Below, in pieces: positions 17,146 to 26,415 of a DNA stretch of 64,000 bases; positions within the stretch are counted from its first letter, which is position 1; each line of letters starts with the position of its first letter. The translations under genes and the position numbers were made by a program. The stretch lies in contig NZ_JAEQMU010000002.1 of the NCBI RefSeq assembly GCF_017908035.1, forward strand, positions 496,001 to 560,000, given 5' to 3'. The notes under the pieces are model-generated. The model was given only the letters and a program-made list of their open reading frames with translations. It had not been told where the DNA came from and made no database searches. Source of the stretch: Sphingobacterium tabacisoli (GTDB lineage Bacteria > Bacteroidota > Bacteroidia > Sphingobacteriales > Sphingobacteriaceae).

Positions 17146-18396
17146 ATGAAAAAAAGAACGTTACTAAACTCATTATTAATGTTGGGGGTATGCTCAACCG
17201 CATTATTCTCCTGTAGCAAGGATAAGAATGATGACAATACACCTGTAGTGGAAAATCCCTCTACGTTTGTATTTGTAGTAAATGCGGATGGCTCTTCAGA
17301 AGGAGGAAGTGCAGGATCATATGTTGTAAATGTGGATGACGTCACTAAGGGACAACTGAGTATTATCGGAAATGGGATACCTTCCAATGAGTTTTACTTT
17401 AACGTACAGAACAACTATGTATTCGGTCTAACCTACAGCAACGAAGGTCCTATGACGCCTTACGGCTTTAACGAGAAAGGTGAATTGACCCGTTTTGATA
17501 GAAAAACAATTAATACCATACGTCCAGGGATATACGGCAACTATGGTAGCAAAAATATTATCATTGGTTCTACCAATAGAGCGCTTACTAATCCTGTAGC
17601 TACACTTTTGAACGTTGATGTGGAAGCTAATAGAATCCAAAGTGAGAGTACGTTAAATCTTTCAACGGATATTGCTGGTGCGGGACGCATGATTGCTTGG
17701 ACAGGCTTATTCCAAGTTGGAGATAAGATTTATGTTCCTTATCAAATTACAGAAGGAGTGGGTAATTGGGGCGGAGAAATTGTTGAACAGAATAAGGCGA
17801 CAATTGCGATATTCGATTATCCAGGTCTTAAATTGGTAAAGAAGATAGAGGATGACCGTGGTAGTTATATCGGAAACTGGGGAAGTAATCAAGGAATTGG
17901 TATAAGTGCTAATGGCGATGCCTATACCTGGTTTACTGCTGGAGAGAAATCAAAAAACAAATCAGGAATTTTACGTATTAAAAAAGGAACAGATGAGTTT
18001 GACAAGTCTTACTTCTTTAATGTAGAAGATTTAGGGAAAGGAAAAATCGCACGTGGCAATCACTTGAGTGGTGACAAGTACTTAATGACGATGTATCAGA
18101 CTGCGGAGACTGGTGGTACTGCAGGTGGTAAGGTCAATCTTGCCATTGTGGACGTTGCCCAAAAAACTTTAATTGAAGTAAAAGGTGCTCCAGATCACGA
18201 TCAATCTTCATACAATAATAAGGTATATACAGAGAAAAATGGTAAAACGGCCTATTATGTTTTACAAGACCCTGCTGATGGCGAGTTTTATGTATATGTA
18301 ATTGATGTAGCTACAGCAAAAGCAACTAAAGGTCTGAAATTCGTAGGGATATCTGATGTTAATGCAATTAGCAAGTTAGAAACAGGGGTTAATTAG
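17146..18396 (+). CDS. DUF4374 lipoprotein (XusB-like siderophore-binding protein)
   Basis: A 416-residue lipoprotein with lipobox LFSCS (Cys about residue 23) followed by an Asp/Asn-rich linker typical of surface-exported Bacteroidota lipoproteins. The rest is all-beta, with repeated blade-like strands (FVFVVNADG, YVVNVDDV, ILRIKKGTDEFD, KVNLAIVDV), matching DUF4374. XusB, the family member I recall best, is a surface beta-propeller that captures ferric enterobactin for its TonB receptor. It follows a TonB receptor by 11 bp and is closed by a strong terminator. A paralogue lies at 40690-41931. The specific ligand is not known. Confidence 0.82.
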   Translation: MKKRTLLNSLLMLGVCSTALFSCSKDKNDDNTPVVENPSTFVFVVNADGSSEGGSAGSYVVNVDDVTKGQLSIIGNGIPSNEFYFNVQNNYVFGLTYSNEGPMTPYGFNEKGELTRFDRKTINTIRPGIYGNYGSKNIIIGSTNRALTNPVATLLNVDVEANRIQSESTLNLSTDIAGAGRMIAWTGLFQVGDKIYVPYQITEGVGNWGGEIVEQNKATIAIFDYPGLKLVKKIEDDRGSYIGNWGSNQGIGISANGDAYTWFTAGEKSKNKSGILRIKKGTDEFDKSYFFNVEDLGKGKIARGNHLSGDKYLMTMYQTAETGGTAGGKVNLAIVDVAQKTLIEVKGAPDHDQSSYNNKVYTEKNGKTAYYVLQDPADGEFYVYVIDVATAKATKGLKFVGISDVNAISKLETGVN

Positions 18397-18415
18397 TGTA
18401 TAGTTTTAACCGTAT

Positions 18416-18456
18416 AGAAAAAGGCGATCAGAACGAAAGTTTTGATCGCCTTTTTT
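18416..18456. terminator. Intrinsic terminator, bidirectional
   Basis: AAGGCGATCA (18421-18430) pairs with TGATCGCCTT (18443-18452), with A-rich flank on the left and T-run on the right. It separates the DUF4374 gene from the convergent symporter gene and can act on both strands. Confidence 0.85.
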
Positions 18457-18475
18457 ATACTTTTCATGGACGGTC

Positions 18476-20395
18476 TTAAGTCGTAGTATGGTCTAAATTA
18501 GTTTTTTTCTTTGGATACATTTTAGTAAATACATATACCGTTAACACTGCTAATGGAAATGAAATCAAAGCTGGATTTTCCAATTGATGCAATGCATTCT
18601 CAGCTCCAAGTCCATATTTATCCCACATTGTTGGTGATGTTAAGATAATTGCTAATGAGGAAATAATTCCTGTCACTATTGAGGCCGCTATTCCTGTAGA
18701 GGAGGTTTTTTTCCAGAACAGTAAGAAAAGAATCGCGGGCAGATTAGCCGAAGCTGCAATAGCAAAAGCCCATCCAACTAAGAACGATACATTGATTCCC
18801 TGAAAAGCCATCCCTAAAAGTATTGCAAATACACCGACTATTACAGCTGCTATTTTTCCAACTTTAACCTTTTTGTCATCATCTAAGTTTTTCTTAAGAT
18901 ATACATCGATAAAATCGTGGGCTATAGCTCCGGAAGATGCTACTATAAGCCCCGCTACCGTTCCCAATACAGTTGCAAAGGCAACGGCTGATATAATAGA
19001 AAATAAGGCTGCACCAAAAGCTCTAGCAAGAAGAGGGGCTGCCATATTACTGGATTCCACATCCATAACGCCATTTACTCCTGCACCAAGTCCGATAAAT
19101 AGGGTCAGGATATAGAATCCACCGATAGCGGCTATCGCCAATATTGTTGATTTTCGCGCATCTCTAGGAGTCTTTACCGTGTAGTAGCGGATCAGGATAT
19201 GAGGTAGAGCCGCGGTTCCTAAAAATAGAGCTAGCATTAGTGATACAAAATCCATTTTACTCCATAGGTTCGCGTCACTCCCGATTTTATATTTTAGACC
19301 AGGAAGCATAAACTTAGAACCGGAGGTTACCTCAGGATAATAGATAGAAACCTGTTCATTACCATCTGTTAGTTTTACCTGTAAGAATCGCACGATCTCG
19401 CTGTCTTTTATAGTGGATAAGAACTCAAATGGACCGAGTGGGCCTGTTTGGGATAGCTCTTGACCATTTACAATAATCTTGCTTAAGTGGCCTACTTGAT
19501 AGAACTTCCTATTGTCTTTGGACTCACCGTTGTATAATGTCGTGCCATCAGCTTTTTTGGTAATGGTCAGTGTTTCTTTTAATAAATTGTCCTCATTTTG
19601 TGTCCATTCAAACCATCTTTCGATACCATTTTGAGCTAGTTTAACAAAAGTCTTATCACCTATTTGTTGTTGTGTGATAACACTCCAATTTGGAACAGAT
19701 ACGATCTGGTCATTTTTGACTTCAGGTGTCAGCTCCATAAACTTATGGTAGGTATTTTCATTGAATTCCGGCGGAGTGGATAGCCCGTTTTTTAAGATAT
19801 ACACCGTCAATACTGTGGAGAGCACAATGAGTAATCCCCCTTTTAGAAACTGAACATAAGTTGTTGATGCCATACCAGCACTCGCGACAATAGCGATTAC
19901 AATAGCGCCAACCAAAATTACACCAGCCCAGTGTGGCAATCCTAATAGAGGCATCACAAGGTCTCCGGCACCAACCATCTGGGGGATAAGATAAAAAATG
20001 GATATAATTAAAGTACTTATAGATGCTGTCAGAGTAATCGCTCTTGAATTGAATTTAGCATTTAGGGCATCGGTGAATGTGTATTTTCCGAGTCTTTTAA
20101 AGGGCTCGGCAATAAGGAATAGAGCAACTATCCAGCCTGCTAAAAAGCCGATTGCATATAAAAAACCATCAAAACCAGCGATAGCAATCATACCACATAT
20201 CCCTAGGAAAGATGCCGCAGAGAGATAGTCTCCTGCGAAAGCGATACCATTTACCGCCCAATGAATCTGTCCGCCCGCAGCATAGTAAGAGGAAGAAGAA
20301 CTTTTTTTACGCCCAAAGTAAAATGATAGTCCGAGGACTAGGCCGACGAAAACAAAGAAGAATGCTAGGGCCGTGAAAGAGATATCATATATCAT
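18476..20395 (-). CDS. Sodium:solute symporter (SSS) family, ActP-like acetate/monocarboxylate transporter with a long insertion
   Basis: A 639-residue polytopic inner-membrane transporter. The N-terminal half follows ActP: YYAAGGQIHWAVNGIAFAGDYLSAASFLG, then FKRLGKYTFTDALNAKF and YLIPQMVGAGDLVMPLLG. The C-terminal half has FLGTAALPHILIRYYTV and GAIAHDFIDVYL. Between them, about residues 210-365, a hydrophilic stretch of some 150 residues (TPPEFNENTYHKFMEL to SDANLWSKMDF) has no counterpart in E. coli ActP (about 549 aa). It overlaps the upstream DUF485 gene by 4 bp, the usual YjcH-ActP pairing. It probably takes up acetate or another short monocarboxylate with Na+. Confidence 0.88.
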   Translation of the reverse strand: MIYDISFTALAFFFVFVGLVLGLSFYFGRKKSSSSSYYAAGGQIHWAVNGIAFAGDYLSAASFLGICGMIAIAGFDGFLYAIGFLAGWIVALFLIAEPFKRLGKYTFTDALNAKFNSRAITLTASISTLIISIFYLIPQMVGAGDLVMPLLGLPHWAGVILVGAIVIAIVASAGMASTTYVQFLKGGLLIVLSTVLTVYILKNGLSTPPEFNENTYHKFMELTPEVKNDQIVSVPNWSVITQQQIGDKTFVKLAQNGIERWFEWTQNEDNLLKETLTITKKADGTTLYNGESKDNRKFYQVGHLSKIIVNGQELSQTGPLGPFEFLSTIKDSEIVRFLQVKLTDGNEQVSIYYPEVTSGSKFMLPGLKYKIGSDANLWSKMDFVSLMLALFLGTAALPHILIRYYTVKTPRDARKSTILAIAAIGGFYILTLFIGLGAGVNGVMDVESSNMAAPLLARAFGAALFSIISAVAFATVLGTVAGLIVASSGAIAHDFIDVYLKKNLDDDKKVKVGKIAAVIVGVFAILLGMAFQGINVSFLVGWAFAIAASANLPAILFLLFWKKTSSTGIAASIVTGIISSLAIILTSPTMWDKYGLGAENALHQLENPALISFPLAVLTVYVFTKMYPKKKTNLDHTTT

Positions 20396-20688
20396 TTGCT
20401 GTCTCCTTCCGTTAGATTTTCTGTTTCTTCTGCTTGATCTTCGTACTTAGTACAGTAATAATTATAAATTATGCCTAAGACAACGGCAAAAACGATTAGC
20501 CCGATACCGTATGTTAGCGCCAGGTTGAGTCCCCAGAATACCGTTGTGGCTAATAACTCGTATTTGAATACGCCTAAAATTACAAAACCTGCATAGCAGA
20601 TTAAATAAACAAAAAATAGGCGTACGCCCAATTTGGATTTCTGCTGAGTTACAATCTCTTTTTCTTCAGCACTGTTGTTGACATGCAT
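20392..20688 (-). CDS. DUF485/YjcH-like small inner-membrane protein
   Basis: A 98-residue protein with a short charged N-terminus, two transmembrane helices (about residues 23-42 and 55-80), and an acidic C-terminus (EDQAEETENLTEGDSK). DUF485 proteins are encoded directly in front of ActP-type symporters. Here the stop overlaps the symporter start (ATGA), indicating translational coupling. The role is probably accessory or stabilising for the transporter. Confidence 0.82.
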   Translation of the reverse strand: MHVNNSAEEKEIVTQQKSKLGVRLFFVYLICYAGFVILGVFKYELLATTVFWGLNLALTYGIGLIVFAVVLGIIYNYYCTKYEDQAEETENLTEGDSK

Positions 20689-21120
20689 AAGTTTAAGGCT
20701 TACTAAATTTATAATCTGGTTTAAATCTTTATAAAATCGAAAACGACTTCTTTACAATTTTACAAAAAAAAACGGAAAATAATACGTTTATCTCACCGTG
20801 CCAAGTAATTTTTAGTTAGACTTATATATTTAGTCGGGTTTCTTCTAGTCACTCATTAGGCAGAGCTTTGGAGGTACTGTAGTTTGAATTCATAATACCG
20901 TAGTACCAATTTGTACTACGTTAACAGGTTTTGATATAAATCAGAGAGCAGATTGTTTTACCTCTTGGATTGTCTGATTTACTCGCGGATTTTTTAAATA
21001 AGGTAATAAAGTTTTAAACTAGGTTAATATCGTTTACAAATGAGATGTTAGTTTTATTTACTTTTAAGTGCAACTGAAGAAAACCTTAAAGCCTTAGTTT
21101 TTATTATATAAGTATATAGC
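20689..21120. other. 432-bp divergent intergenic region
   Basis: It lies between the symporter operon (minus) and the glycosidase run (plus) and must hold both promoters. I find no exact TAnnTTTG box in it. It contains the perfect interrupted palindrome at 20899-20920, listed separately, and an A-run near 20763. No ORF of credible coding character is seen. Confidence 0.6.
20899..20920. promoter_or_regulatory. Perfect dyad CGTAGTAC-N6-GTACTACG, candidate operator
   Basis: Two 8-bp arms (20899-20906 and 20913-20920) flank CAATTT. No U-tract follows, so it is not a terminator. The size and symmetry fit a dimeric repressor such as GntR or LacI, controlling the glycosidase run, the symporter, or both. 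No candidate regulator gene is adjacent, so the binder is unknown. Confidence 0.45.
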
Positions 21121-23367
21121 ATGACAATTTTTAATCAAATACTGTTGACCGGGTGCGGTGTCCTGGTCTCTTTGCAAACATTTGCTCAACAAAAGAATGT
21201 CGCAAACACACTTCCTACAAAGAATACCTATGCTGTTACTGCCACAGATACACATGCCGATATTATTCAAAAGGCAGCGCACATAGTGCCCACCCCAAAA
21301 CAGTACGAAGCACTACAGAACGAATTTATCGCCTTTATACATATGGGCCCCAATACCTTCACGAAAATGGAATGGGGAAATGGTAAAGAAGATCCGCGTA
21401 TTTTTGATTTGAAGGAGTTGGATACTGATCAATGGTGTCGCACGATGGAATCTGCTGGGATGAAGAAAGTAATACTGACAGTCAAGCACCACGACGGATT
21501 CGTTTTATGGCAAAGTAGATATACAGATCATGGGATCATGTCTACGGGGTTTAGAAATGGGAAAGGTGATATATTGAAGGATCTGTCTGCTTCCTGTCAA
21601 AAGTACGGATTGAAATTGGGTATATACCTTTCTCCGGCGGACTTGTTTCAGATCGAAAATGAAAAGGGGCTGTACGGTAATCTAAGCCACTACACGAATC
21701 GTACTATCCCTAGACAGGTTGAAGGGAGACCATTTAAGAACAAAACCACCTTTCAGTTTGAGGTAGATGATTATAATGAATATTTCCTGAATCAGCTTTT
21801 CGAATTGCTTACAGAATATGGGCCGGTACACGAACTTTGGTTTGATGGGGCACATCCTAAAACAAAAGGCGGGCAAAAGTATAATTATGCGGCCTGGAGG
21901 GAGTTGATTAATAAATTAGCGCCCGATGCTGTTATTTTTGGAAAGGAAGATATACGTTGGTGTGGTAATGAATCTGGAGGTACACGTAAAACCGAATGGA
22001 ATGTGATTCCTTATGATGTGGACCCACATAAGTTGGAAGGGTTTAGGGATCTTACGGATGAAGATTTAGGAAGCAGGGAAAAACTGTATTCAGCCAACTA
22101 TCTTCATTATCAGCAGGCAGAGACTAATACTTCCATACGTGAAGGTTGGTTTTATCGAGATGATGTGCATCAGAAAGTACGAAGTGCTGACGATGTTTTT
22201 GATATTTACGAACGGGCTGTTGGCGGTAACAGTACCTTTCTTTTAAATATTCCGCCAAATCGGGAAGGTCGGTTCTCCGACGAAGATGTACAGGTGCTGA
22301 CAGAAGTGGGCAAAAGAATCAAAGAGGGGTATACGAACAATCTTCTTCAAAAAGCAACAGCCCCTAAGGAACTCTTGGATAAAGATCAAGCCACCGTATT
22401 TACAGTAAAAGATGGTGTAATAGAATTTAAAACAGCACAACCCGTACGCATTAATCGCTTTGTAATACAAGAGGCTGTCCAGCAAAATGGCGAACGCATC
22501 GAAAGACATGCTGTTGATATGTGGAAAGACGGATCTTGGACACAGATTGCTGAGGCAACAAATGTGGGGTACAAAAGGATACTACGATTCCCTACTGTAG
22601 AGACTAGTCGGTTGAGGTTACGTATACTGGAGAGTAGGGCTATCCCTGTGTTGACGACAGTGGGAGCCTATTTGGTTCCAGTGAGACCTCCTCAGCTAGC
22701 GATTCAACGTGATCTGGAGGGTAAGGTCGAAATTAAGCCACACCAACATGAATTCGGATGGAAGCCACATGGTGAAGATGTGCTTGCTAACTTACAATCT
22801 GAATACCATATTTATTATACTACAGACGGTTCTGAGCCAACCATTAAATCGCAGTTGTATTCAGGAGTCTTCTTGCCAACTACCAATGGTATCAAGGCTG
22901 TAGCTATAGATAGCGATGGGCAAAGGGGAGCTGTTGTAGAGGAGACTTTAGGTATAGCCAAGCGAGAGTGGAAAGTACGGTCGAGTAGTGGATCGCGCGA
23001 AAAGTTTTCTGCGGATAAAGCGATTGATGGAAATGAAAATTCGTTCTGGCATTCGCAATCTACAGGTGCAGACCAATTTATCGAAATAGACTTAGGTCGT
23101 GCTTATGACGTTTCGGGATTTGCTTATACACCCCAACGCAAAGATGGAGAGGGTATGATGGCCAAGGGGGTGTTAAAAGTAAGTGTTGATGGTGAAAATT
23201 GGCAGGACGCTGAAGATTTTGAATTTGGCAATTTAATTAATGATCCTTCGAAAAGAAAGCATTTATTCAGAAATAAGATTAATACACGTTATGTTCGTGT
23301 TATATCAACCGAAATCACAGGAGGTGGCAACTCATTGAGTATTGCTGAACTTGATTTTTATAACTAG
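21121..23367 (+). CDS. GH29 alpha-L-fucosidase with C-terminal F5/8 (discoidin) domain
   Basis: A 748-residue secreted enzyme with a signal peptide ending TFAQQ. The GH29 barrel (about residues 45-400) shows FIHMGPNTFTKMEWGNG, KKVILTVKHHDGFVLWQS and GLKLGIYLSP, with the nucleophile Asp in ELWFDGAHP (about residue 241). Next comes a chitobiase-C-terminal-like segment (YYTTDGSEPTIKSQLYSG, about 560-620), then a F5/8 type C carbohydrate-binding module (about 625-748) with SFWHSQSTGADQFIEIDLG. It cleaves terminal alpha-L-fucose with retention, and the domain plan resembles alpha-1,3/4-fucosidases. It heads a three-gene glycosidase run. Confidence 0.9.
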   Translation: MTIFNQILLTGCGVLVSLQTFAQQKNVANTLPTKNTYAVTATDTHADIIQKAAHIVPTPKQYEALQNEFIAFIHMGPNTFTKMEWGNGKEDPRIFDLKELDTDQWCRTMESAGMKKVILTVKHHDGFVLWQSRYTDHGIMSTGFRNGKGDILKDLSASCQKYGLKLGIYLSPADLFQIENEKGLYGNLSHYTNRTIPRQVEGRPFKNKTTFQFEVDDYNEYFLNQLFELLTEYGPVHELWFDGAHPKTKGGQKYNYAAWRELINKLAPDAVIFGKEDIRWCGNESGGTRKTEWNVIPYDVDPHKLEGFRDLTDEDLGSREKLYSANYLHYQQAETNTSIREGWFYRDDVHQKVRSADDVFDIYERAVGGNSTFLLNIPPNREGRFSDEDVQVLTEVGKRIKEGYTNNLLQKATAPKELLDKDQATVFTVKDGVIEFKTAQPVRINRFVIQEAVQQNGERIERHAVDMWKDGSWTQIAEATNVGYKRILRFPTVETSRLRLRILESRAIPVLTTVGAYLVPVRPPQLAIQRDLEGKVEIKPHQHEFGWKPHGEDVLANLQSEYHIYYTTDGSEPTIKSQLYSGVFLPTTNGIKAVAIDSDGQRGAVVEETLGIAKREWKVRSSSGSREKFSADKAIDGNENSFWHSQSTGADQFIEIDLGRAYDVSGFAYTPQRKDGEGMMAKGVLKVSVDGENWQDAEDFEFGNLINDPSKRKHLFRNKINTRYVRVISTEITGGGNSLSIAELDFYN

Positions 23368-23381
23368 TCACTAAACTTAAT

Positions 23382-25142
23382 ATGCATATTTTGAATACTT
23401 TAGTAAAACTAGGAATGGCGGGACTTCTATTGTGGGGACAAAGTGGCGCAATACAGGCTCAAATCATTGCTAAAGGCAGACCATTTTTGGAGATGGCAGA
23501 TCCGACGGCAGACACACTTTCTGACTGGTCTACTGTAAACGCAGGACTTAACAGTTCTTTTGTCTCGATAGATAAGCGCTATGCGCGGTCTTTAGCGCCT
23601 CAGGTGTCCATGCGAAAGAAAATGTTCGTTAAAGGATGGAAGGGTGAGCGTGTCTCTGCACAGCTTCTTTTATGGTCGAAGACAGGGGTAAAAAATGTCT
23701 CTTTAGAGATTGGAGATTTCCGTTCGTCAAAACGTTATGAAATTAAAAGTAATGTAGCACAAGCACGCTTTGTGCGCTATGTGATGACTGATGAATATGG
23801 CCCTGGTTGTGGCTACCGTAAGCCAAAAGATTTTGCGGCTTCATTGTCACCAGATATGCTGGATGACTTGGATAGCTATGATATCAAAGGTAAAGAAGTG
23901 CGCCCGGTGTGGGTTACAGTGGATATCCCTCGAAATAGTGAAAGTGGAATATACAGTACTACAGTCACTGTTAAATCTGGAGAGAAGAAAATAGAGACAC
24001 TGACATTGGAATTGGAAGTAGTAAATGAATTGTTGCCCGAAGTCAGTCAATGGACATTTCATCTGGATCAATGGCAACATCCATCGGCAGTAGCACGTGT
24101 CGAAGGATTGACGATGTGGTCAGATGCACATTTTTCAGCATTGAAGCCTGTGATGAAACGCCTCGCAGATGCAGGACAAAAGGTGATCACAACGACACTT
24201 AACAAAGATCCATGGAATGTACAGACGCTAGATCCGTACGCGGATATGATTATCTGGAAGAAGAAAACAGATGGATCTTGGCAGTATGATTACACGGTCT
24301 TTGATCGATGGGTTACGCTTATGATGGATCTTGGTGTAAAAAAAATGATCAATTGTTACTCTATTATTCCATGGAATAACATGATTCATTATAAAGATGA
24401 AGCCACAGGCAAATTTGTTGATGTGGAGGCGAAGCCTGGGACTGCTGTTTTCGAAGAAATGTGGGCGCCATTTCTTACTGATTTTTCTACTCATCTGAAA
24501 GCAAAGGGGTGGCTGTCTATTACTAATATTGCGATGGATGAGCGAGAGGCGGATCAGATGGAAGCAGCCTTCGCCTTGTTGAAGAAGATTGCCCCAGAAT
24601 TGGGCGTTTCGTATGCGGACAATCAAAAGACGTACAAAAAATTTCCGGATAGTAAAGACATTAGTATTGCTTCGGGGCATCCCTTCTCAAAAGAGGATCT
24701 TATCAACCGAAGGGCCATGGGATTGAATAGTACATTTTATGTCTATTGTGGCAATTCTTTTCCTAATCAGTTTACGTTTTCTGATCCTGCCGAGTCGACC
24801 TATCTTGCCTGGTATGCTTTAGCGGCAGGTTTTGATGGCGTATTACATTGGGCCTATAATTCCTGGGTTGAAACTCCATTGCAAGATTCCCGATTCCGAA
24901 CCTGGCCTGCTGGAGATACTTATGTAGTATATCCTCAGAATAGAAGCTCGATACGCTTTGAACGCATGCTGGAAGGTATTCAGGATTATGAAAAAGTACG
25001 GGTATTGCGTAAGAAATGGACGGATGCTAAGGAGCAGGATAAGCTGACAAAACTGGACGCTTTGATCCAAAAGTTAGACAATCCGAAACGTACCGAGACA
25101 TGGAACGAAGATCTTAACCAAGCTAAAGCTTTGTTGAATTAA
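23382..25142 (+). CDS. GH123-like / DUF4091 secreted glycoside hydrolase
   Basis: A 586-residue protein with a signal peptide (ends AIQAQ). The N-terminal part (about 45-220) is a beta-sandwich (FVKGWKGERVSAQLLLWSK). A TIM-barrel part (about 225-500) starts QWTFHLDQWQHPSAVARVEG. A DUF4091 C-terminus (about 500-585) contains MLEGIQDYEKVRVLRK. GH123 enzymes use an Asp-Glu pair with substrate assistance, and the adjacent pair in NIAMDEREADQM (about residues 386-387) sits where it is expected. The likely activity is beta-N-acetylgalactosaminidase. It begins 14 bp after the fucosidase and 10 bp before the GH16 gene, so they are coexpressed. Confidence 0.8.
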   Translation: MHILNTLVKLGMAGLLLWGQSGAIQAQIIAKGRPFLEMADPTADTLSDWSTVNAGLNSSFVSIDKRYARSLAPQVSMRKKMFVKGWKGERVSAQLLLWSKTGVKNVSLEIGDFRSSKRYEIKSNVAQARFVRYVMTDEYGPGCGYRKPKDFAASLSPDMLDDLDSYDIKGKEVRPVWVTVDIPRNSESGIYSTTVTVKSGEKKIETLTLELEVVNELLPEVSQWTFHLDQWQHPSAVARVEGLTMWSDAHFSALKPVMKRLADAGQKVITTTLNKDPWNVQTLDPYADMIIWKKKTDGSWQYDYTVFDRWVTLMMDLGVKKMINCYSIIPWNNMIHYKDEATGKFVDVEAKPGTAVFEEMWAPFLTDFSTHLKAKGWLSITNIAMDEREADQMEAAFALLKKIAPELGVSYADNQKTYKKFPDSKDISIASGHPFSKEDLINRRAMGLNSTFYVYCGNSFPNQFTFSDPAESTYLAWYALAAGFDGVLHWAYNSWVETPLQDSRFRTWPAGDTYVVYPQNRSSIRFERMLEGIQDYEKVRVLRKKWTDAKEQDKLTKLDALIQKLDNPKRTETWNEDLNQAKALLN

Positions 25143-25152
25143 GTAAACAGAT

Positions 25153-25995
25153 ATGCACATAAAACTAGGACAGATTTCCCGTTGTATATTAGGAGGAATT
25201 AGCATACTCTTAGGATCCTGCTCTGTATCCAATAGACTGACAGAGCACCCGCAGATCTATATTCAAAAGGAGGGACGTGCGGAAAAAAAGTGGAAATTGA
25301 TTTGGAAAGATGACTTTAACGAAAGTACATTGGATACGAATAGATGGAGTAGGATACCTGCCGGAACAGCAGATTGGAACAGACATATGAGTACTGATGA
25401 TAGGTGTTTTGAACTAAAAGACGGACAATTGCATCTTCTTGGAATCAATAATCCTGATACCCTAAGAGATAAACGTCCTTTTATTACGGGAGGCATCTGG
25501 AGTAAGGGTAAATTTGCTTTTCAATATGGTCGGATTGAAATCCGCGCCAAACTTGGGAGCGCTCAAGGAGCCTGGCCTGCTATGTGGATGTTGGCAGAGC
25601 TGGATAAGTATGGCAAGTATCCCAAAAATGGAGAAATAGATATTATGGAACACCTGAACTTTGATAAGATCATTTATCAGACGACTCATTCTTATTACAC
25701 GCTGGACCTGGGTGAGAAGACAAAACCACCACATTCTGGAACTGCCGTGATTGATGCAGGAGCCTATAATGTGTATGGCATAAGTTGGTATCCAGATCGT
25801 ATCGTGTTTCAGCTGAATGGAAAAGACACCTTTACCTATCCCCGTCTCCAGGGCGTTGATTCTTCTCAATGGCCTTATGACCAACCATTTTTTATTTTAA
25901 TTGATCAGCAGCTTGGAGGTAGTTGGGTGGGCAAGGTCGACCGGAGTCAGTTGCCCGTTGTGATGGAAGTTGATTGGGTAAAAGTATATCAGTAG
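25153..25995 (+). CDS. GH16 family endo-beta-glucanase/galactanase-type lipoprotein
   Basis: A 280-residue predicted lipoprotein with lipobox LLGSC (Cys about 23), followed by a single GH16 jelly roll. Landmarks are LIWKDDFNESTLDTNRWS, GRIEIRAKLGSAQGAWPAMWML, the catalytic signature GEIDIMEH (nucleophile and acid/base Glu at about 160 and 165, in ExDxxE form), and the final VMEVDWVKVYQ. GH16 covers laminarinases, lichenases, agarases and keratan-cleaving endo-beta-galactosidases, and the ExDxxE form without the beta-bulge Met variant does not fix the substrate. Beside fucosidase and GalNAc-ase genes, a host or algal glycan is more likely than plain laminarin. Confidence 0.87.
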   Translation: MHIKLGQISRCILGGISILLGSCSVSNRLTEHPQIYIQKEGRAEKKWKLIWKDDFNESTLDTNRWSRIPAGTADWNRHMSTDDRCFELKDGQLHLLGINNPDTLRDKRPFITGGIWSKGKFAFQYGRIEIRAKLGSAQGAWPAMWMLAELDKYGKYPKNGEIDIMEHLNFDKIIYQTTHSYYTLDLGEKTKPPHSGTAVIDAGAYNVYGISWYPDRIVFQLNGKDTFTYPRLQGVDSSQWPYDQPFFILIDQQLGGSWVGKVDRSQLPVVMEVDWVKVYQ

Positions 25996-26415
25996 TAAAG
26001 AAACAGGCGTAATCAAGAAGCTGGTCTGCCTGTCGAGTTGCAGTGCATATAGTACTTTTTTGTCATTCTCGTTACTTTTAAAACGTTGGGCAAAAATAAA
26101 TCATTTGGTAGTTGGATAAAAAACTAAATATAAGGTGTTGATAACGAGGTCTGATTAGATGGTATTGAATCTTTTTTCAATTTTATTCAATTATTAGTGT
26201 TTACATCTGTTTTTTATTCGGTGATGTCGGGTTATTTGTTGTTGTTTTATTGAATTTTGATCTTGTTGTTGAGAATTGTGTCAATAGTCTTCAATTTTGC
26301 AATAATATTTATTGTCCGGGCCTTGTGGGCTGGAGATGTAAATATCTCTTCTAAATAGATGTTCGATTTGGAAGGGAATTATGAGAAAGACACCATTTTA
26401 AACTTAACAGATATC
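25996..26415. other. 420-bp intergenic region upstream of pyruvate carboxylase
   Basis: A short imperfect hairpin (ACAGGC at 26003-26008 with GCCTGT at 26028-26033, 19-nt loop) follows the GH16 stop and may be a weak terminator. The rest is AT-rich. A loose promoter-like arrangement (TTG, about 21 nt, CAATTTTG) ends near 26300. I see nothing else in it; the reading frame from 26359 to 26415 is probably 5' untranslated. Confidence 0.45.

Noticed and set aside
24228..24680. 150-aa minus-strand ORF
   Set aside because: It lies entirely inside the GH123-like gene in antisense and has no domain or start context.
25462..25884. 140-aa minus-strand ORF
   Set aside because: It is antisense to the GH16 catalytic region, whose conserved motifs explain the sequence.
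25996..26300. Possible riboswitch ahead of pyruvate carboxylase
   Set aside because: No conserved riboswitch core, no terminator hairpin and only one weak inverted repeat were found.
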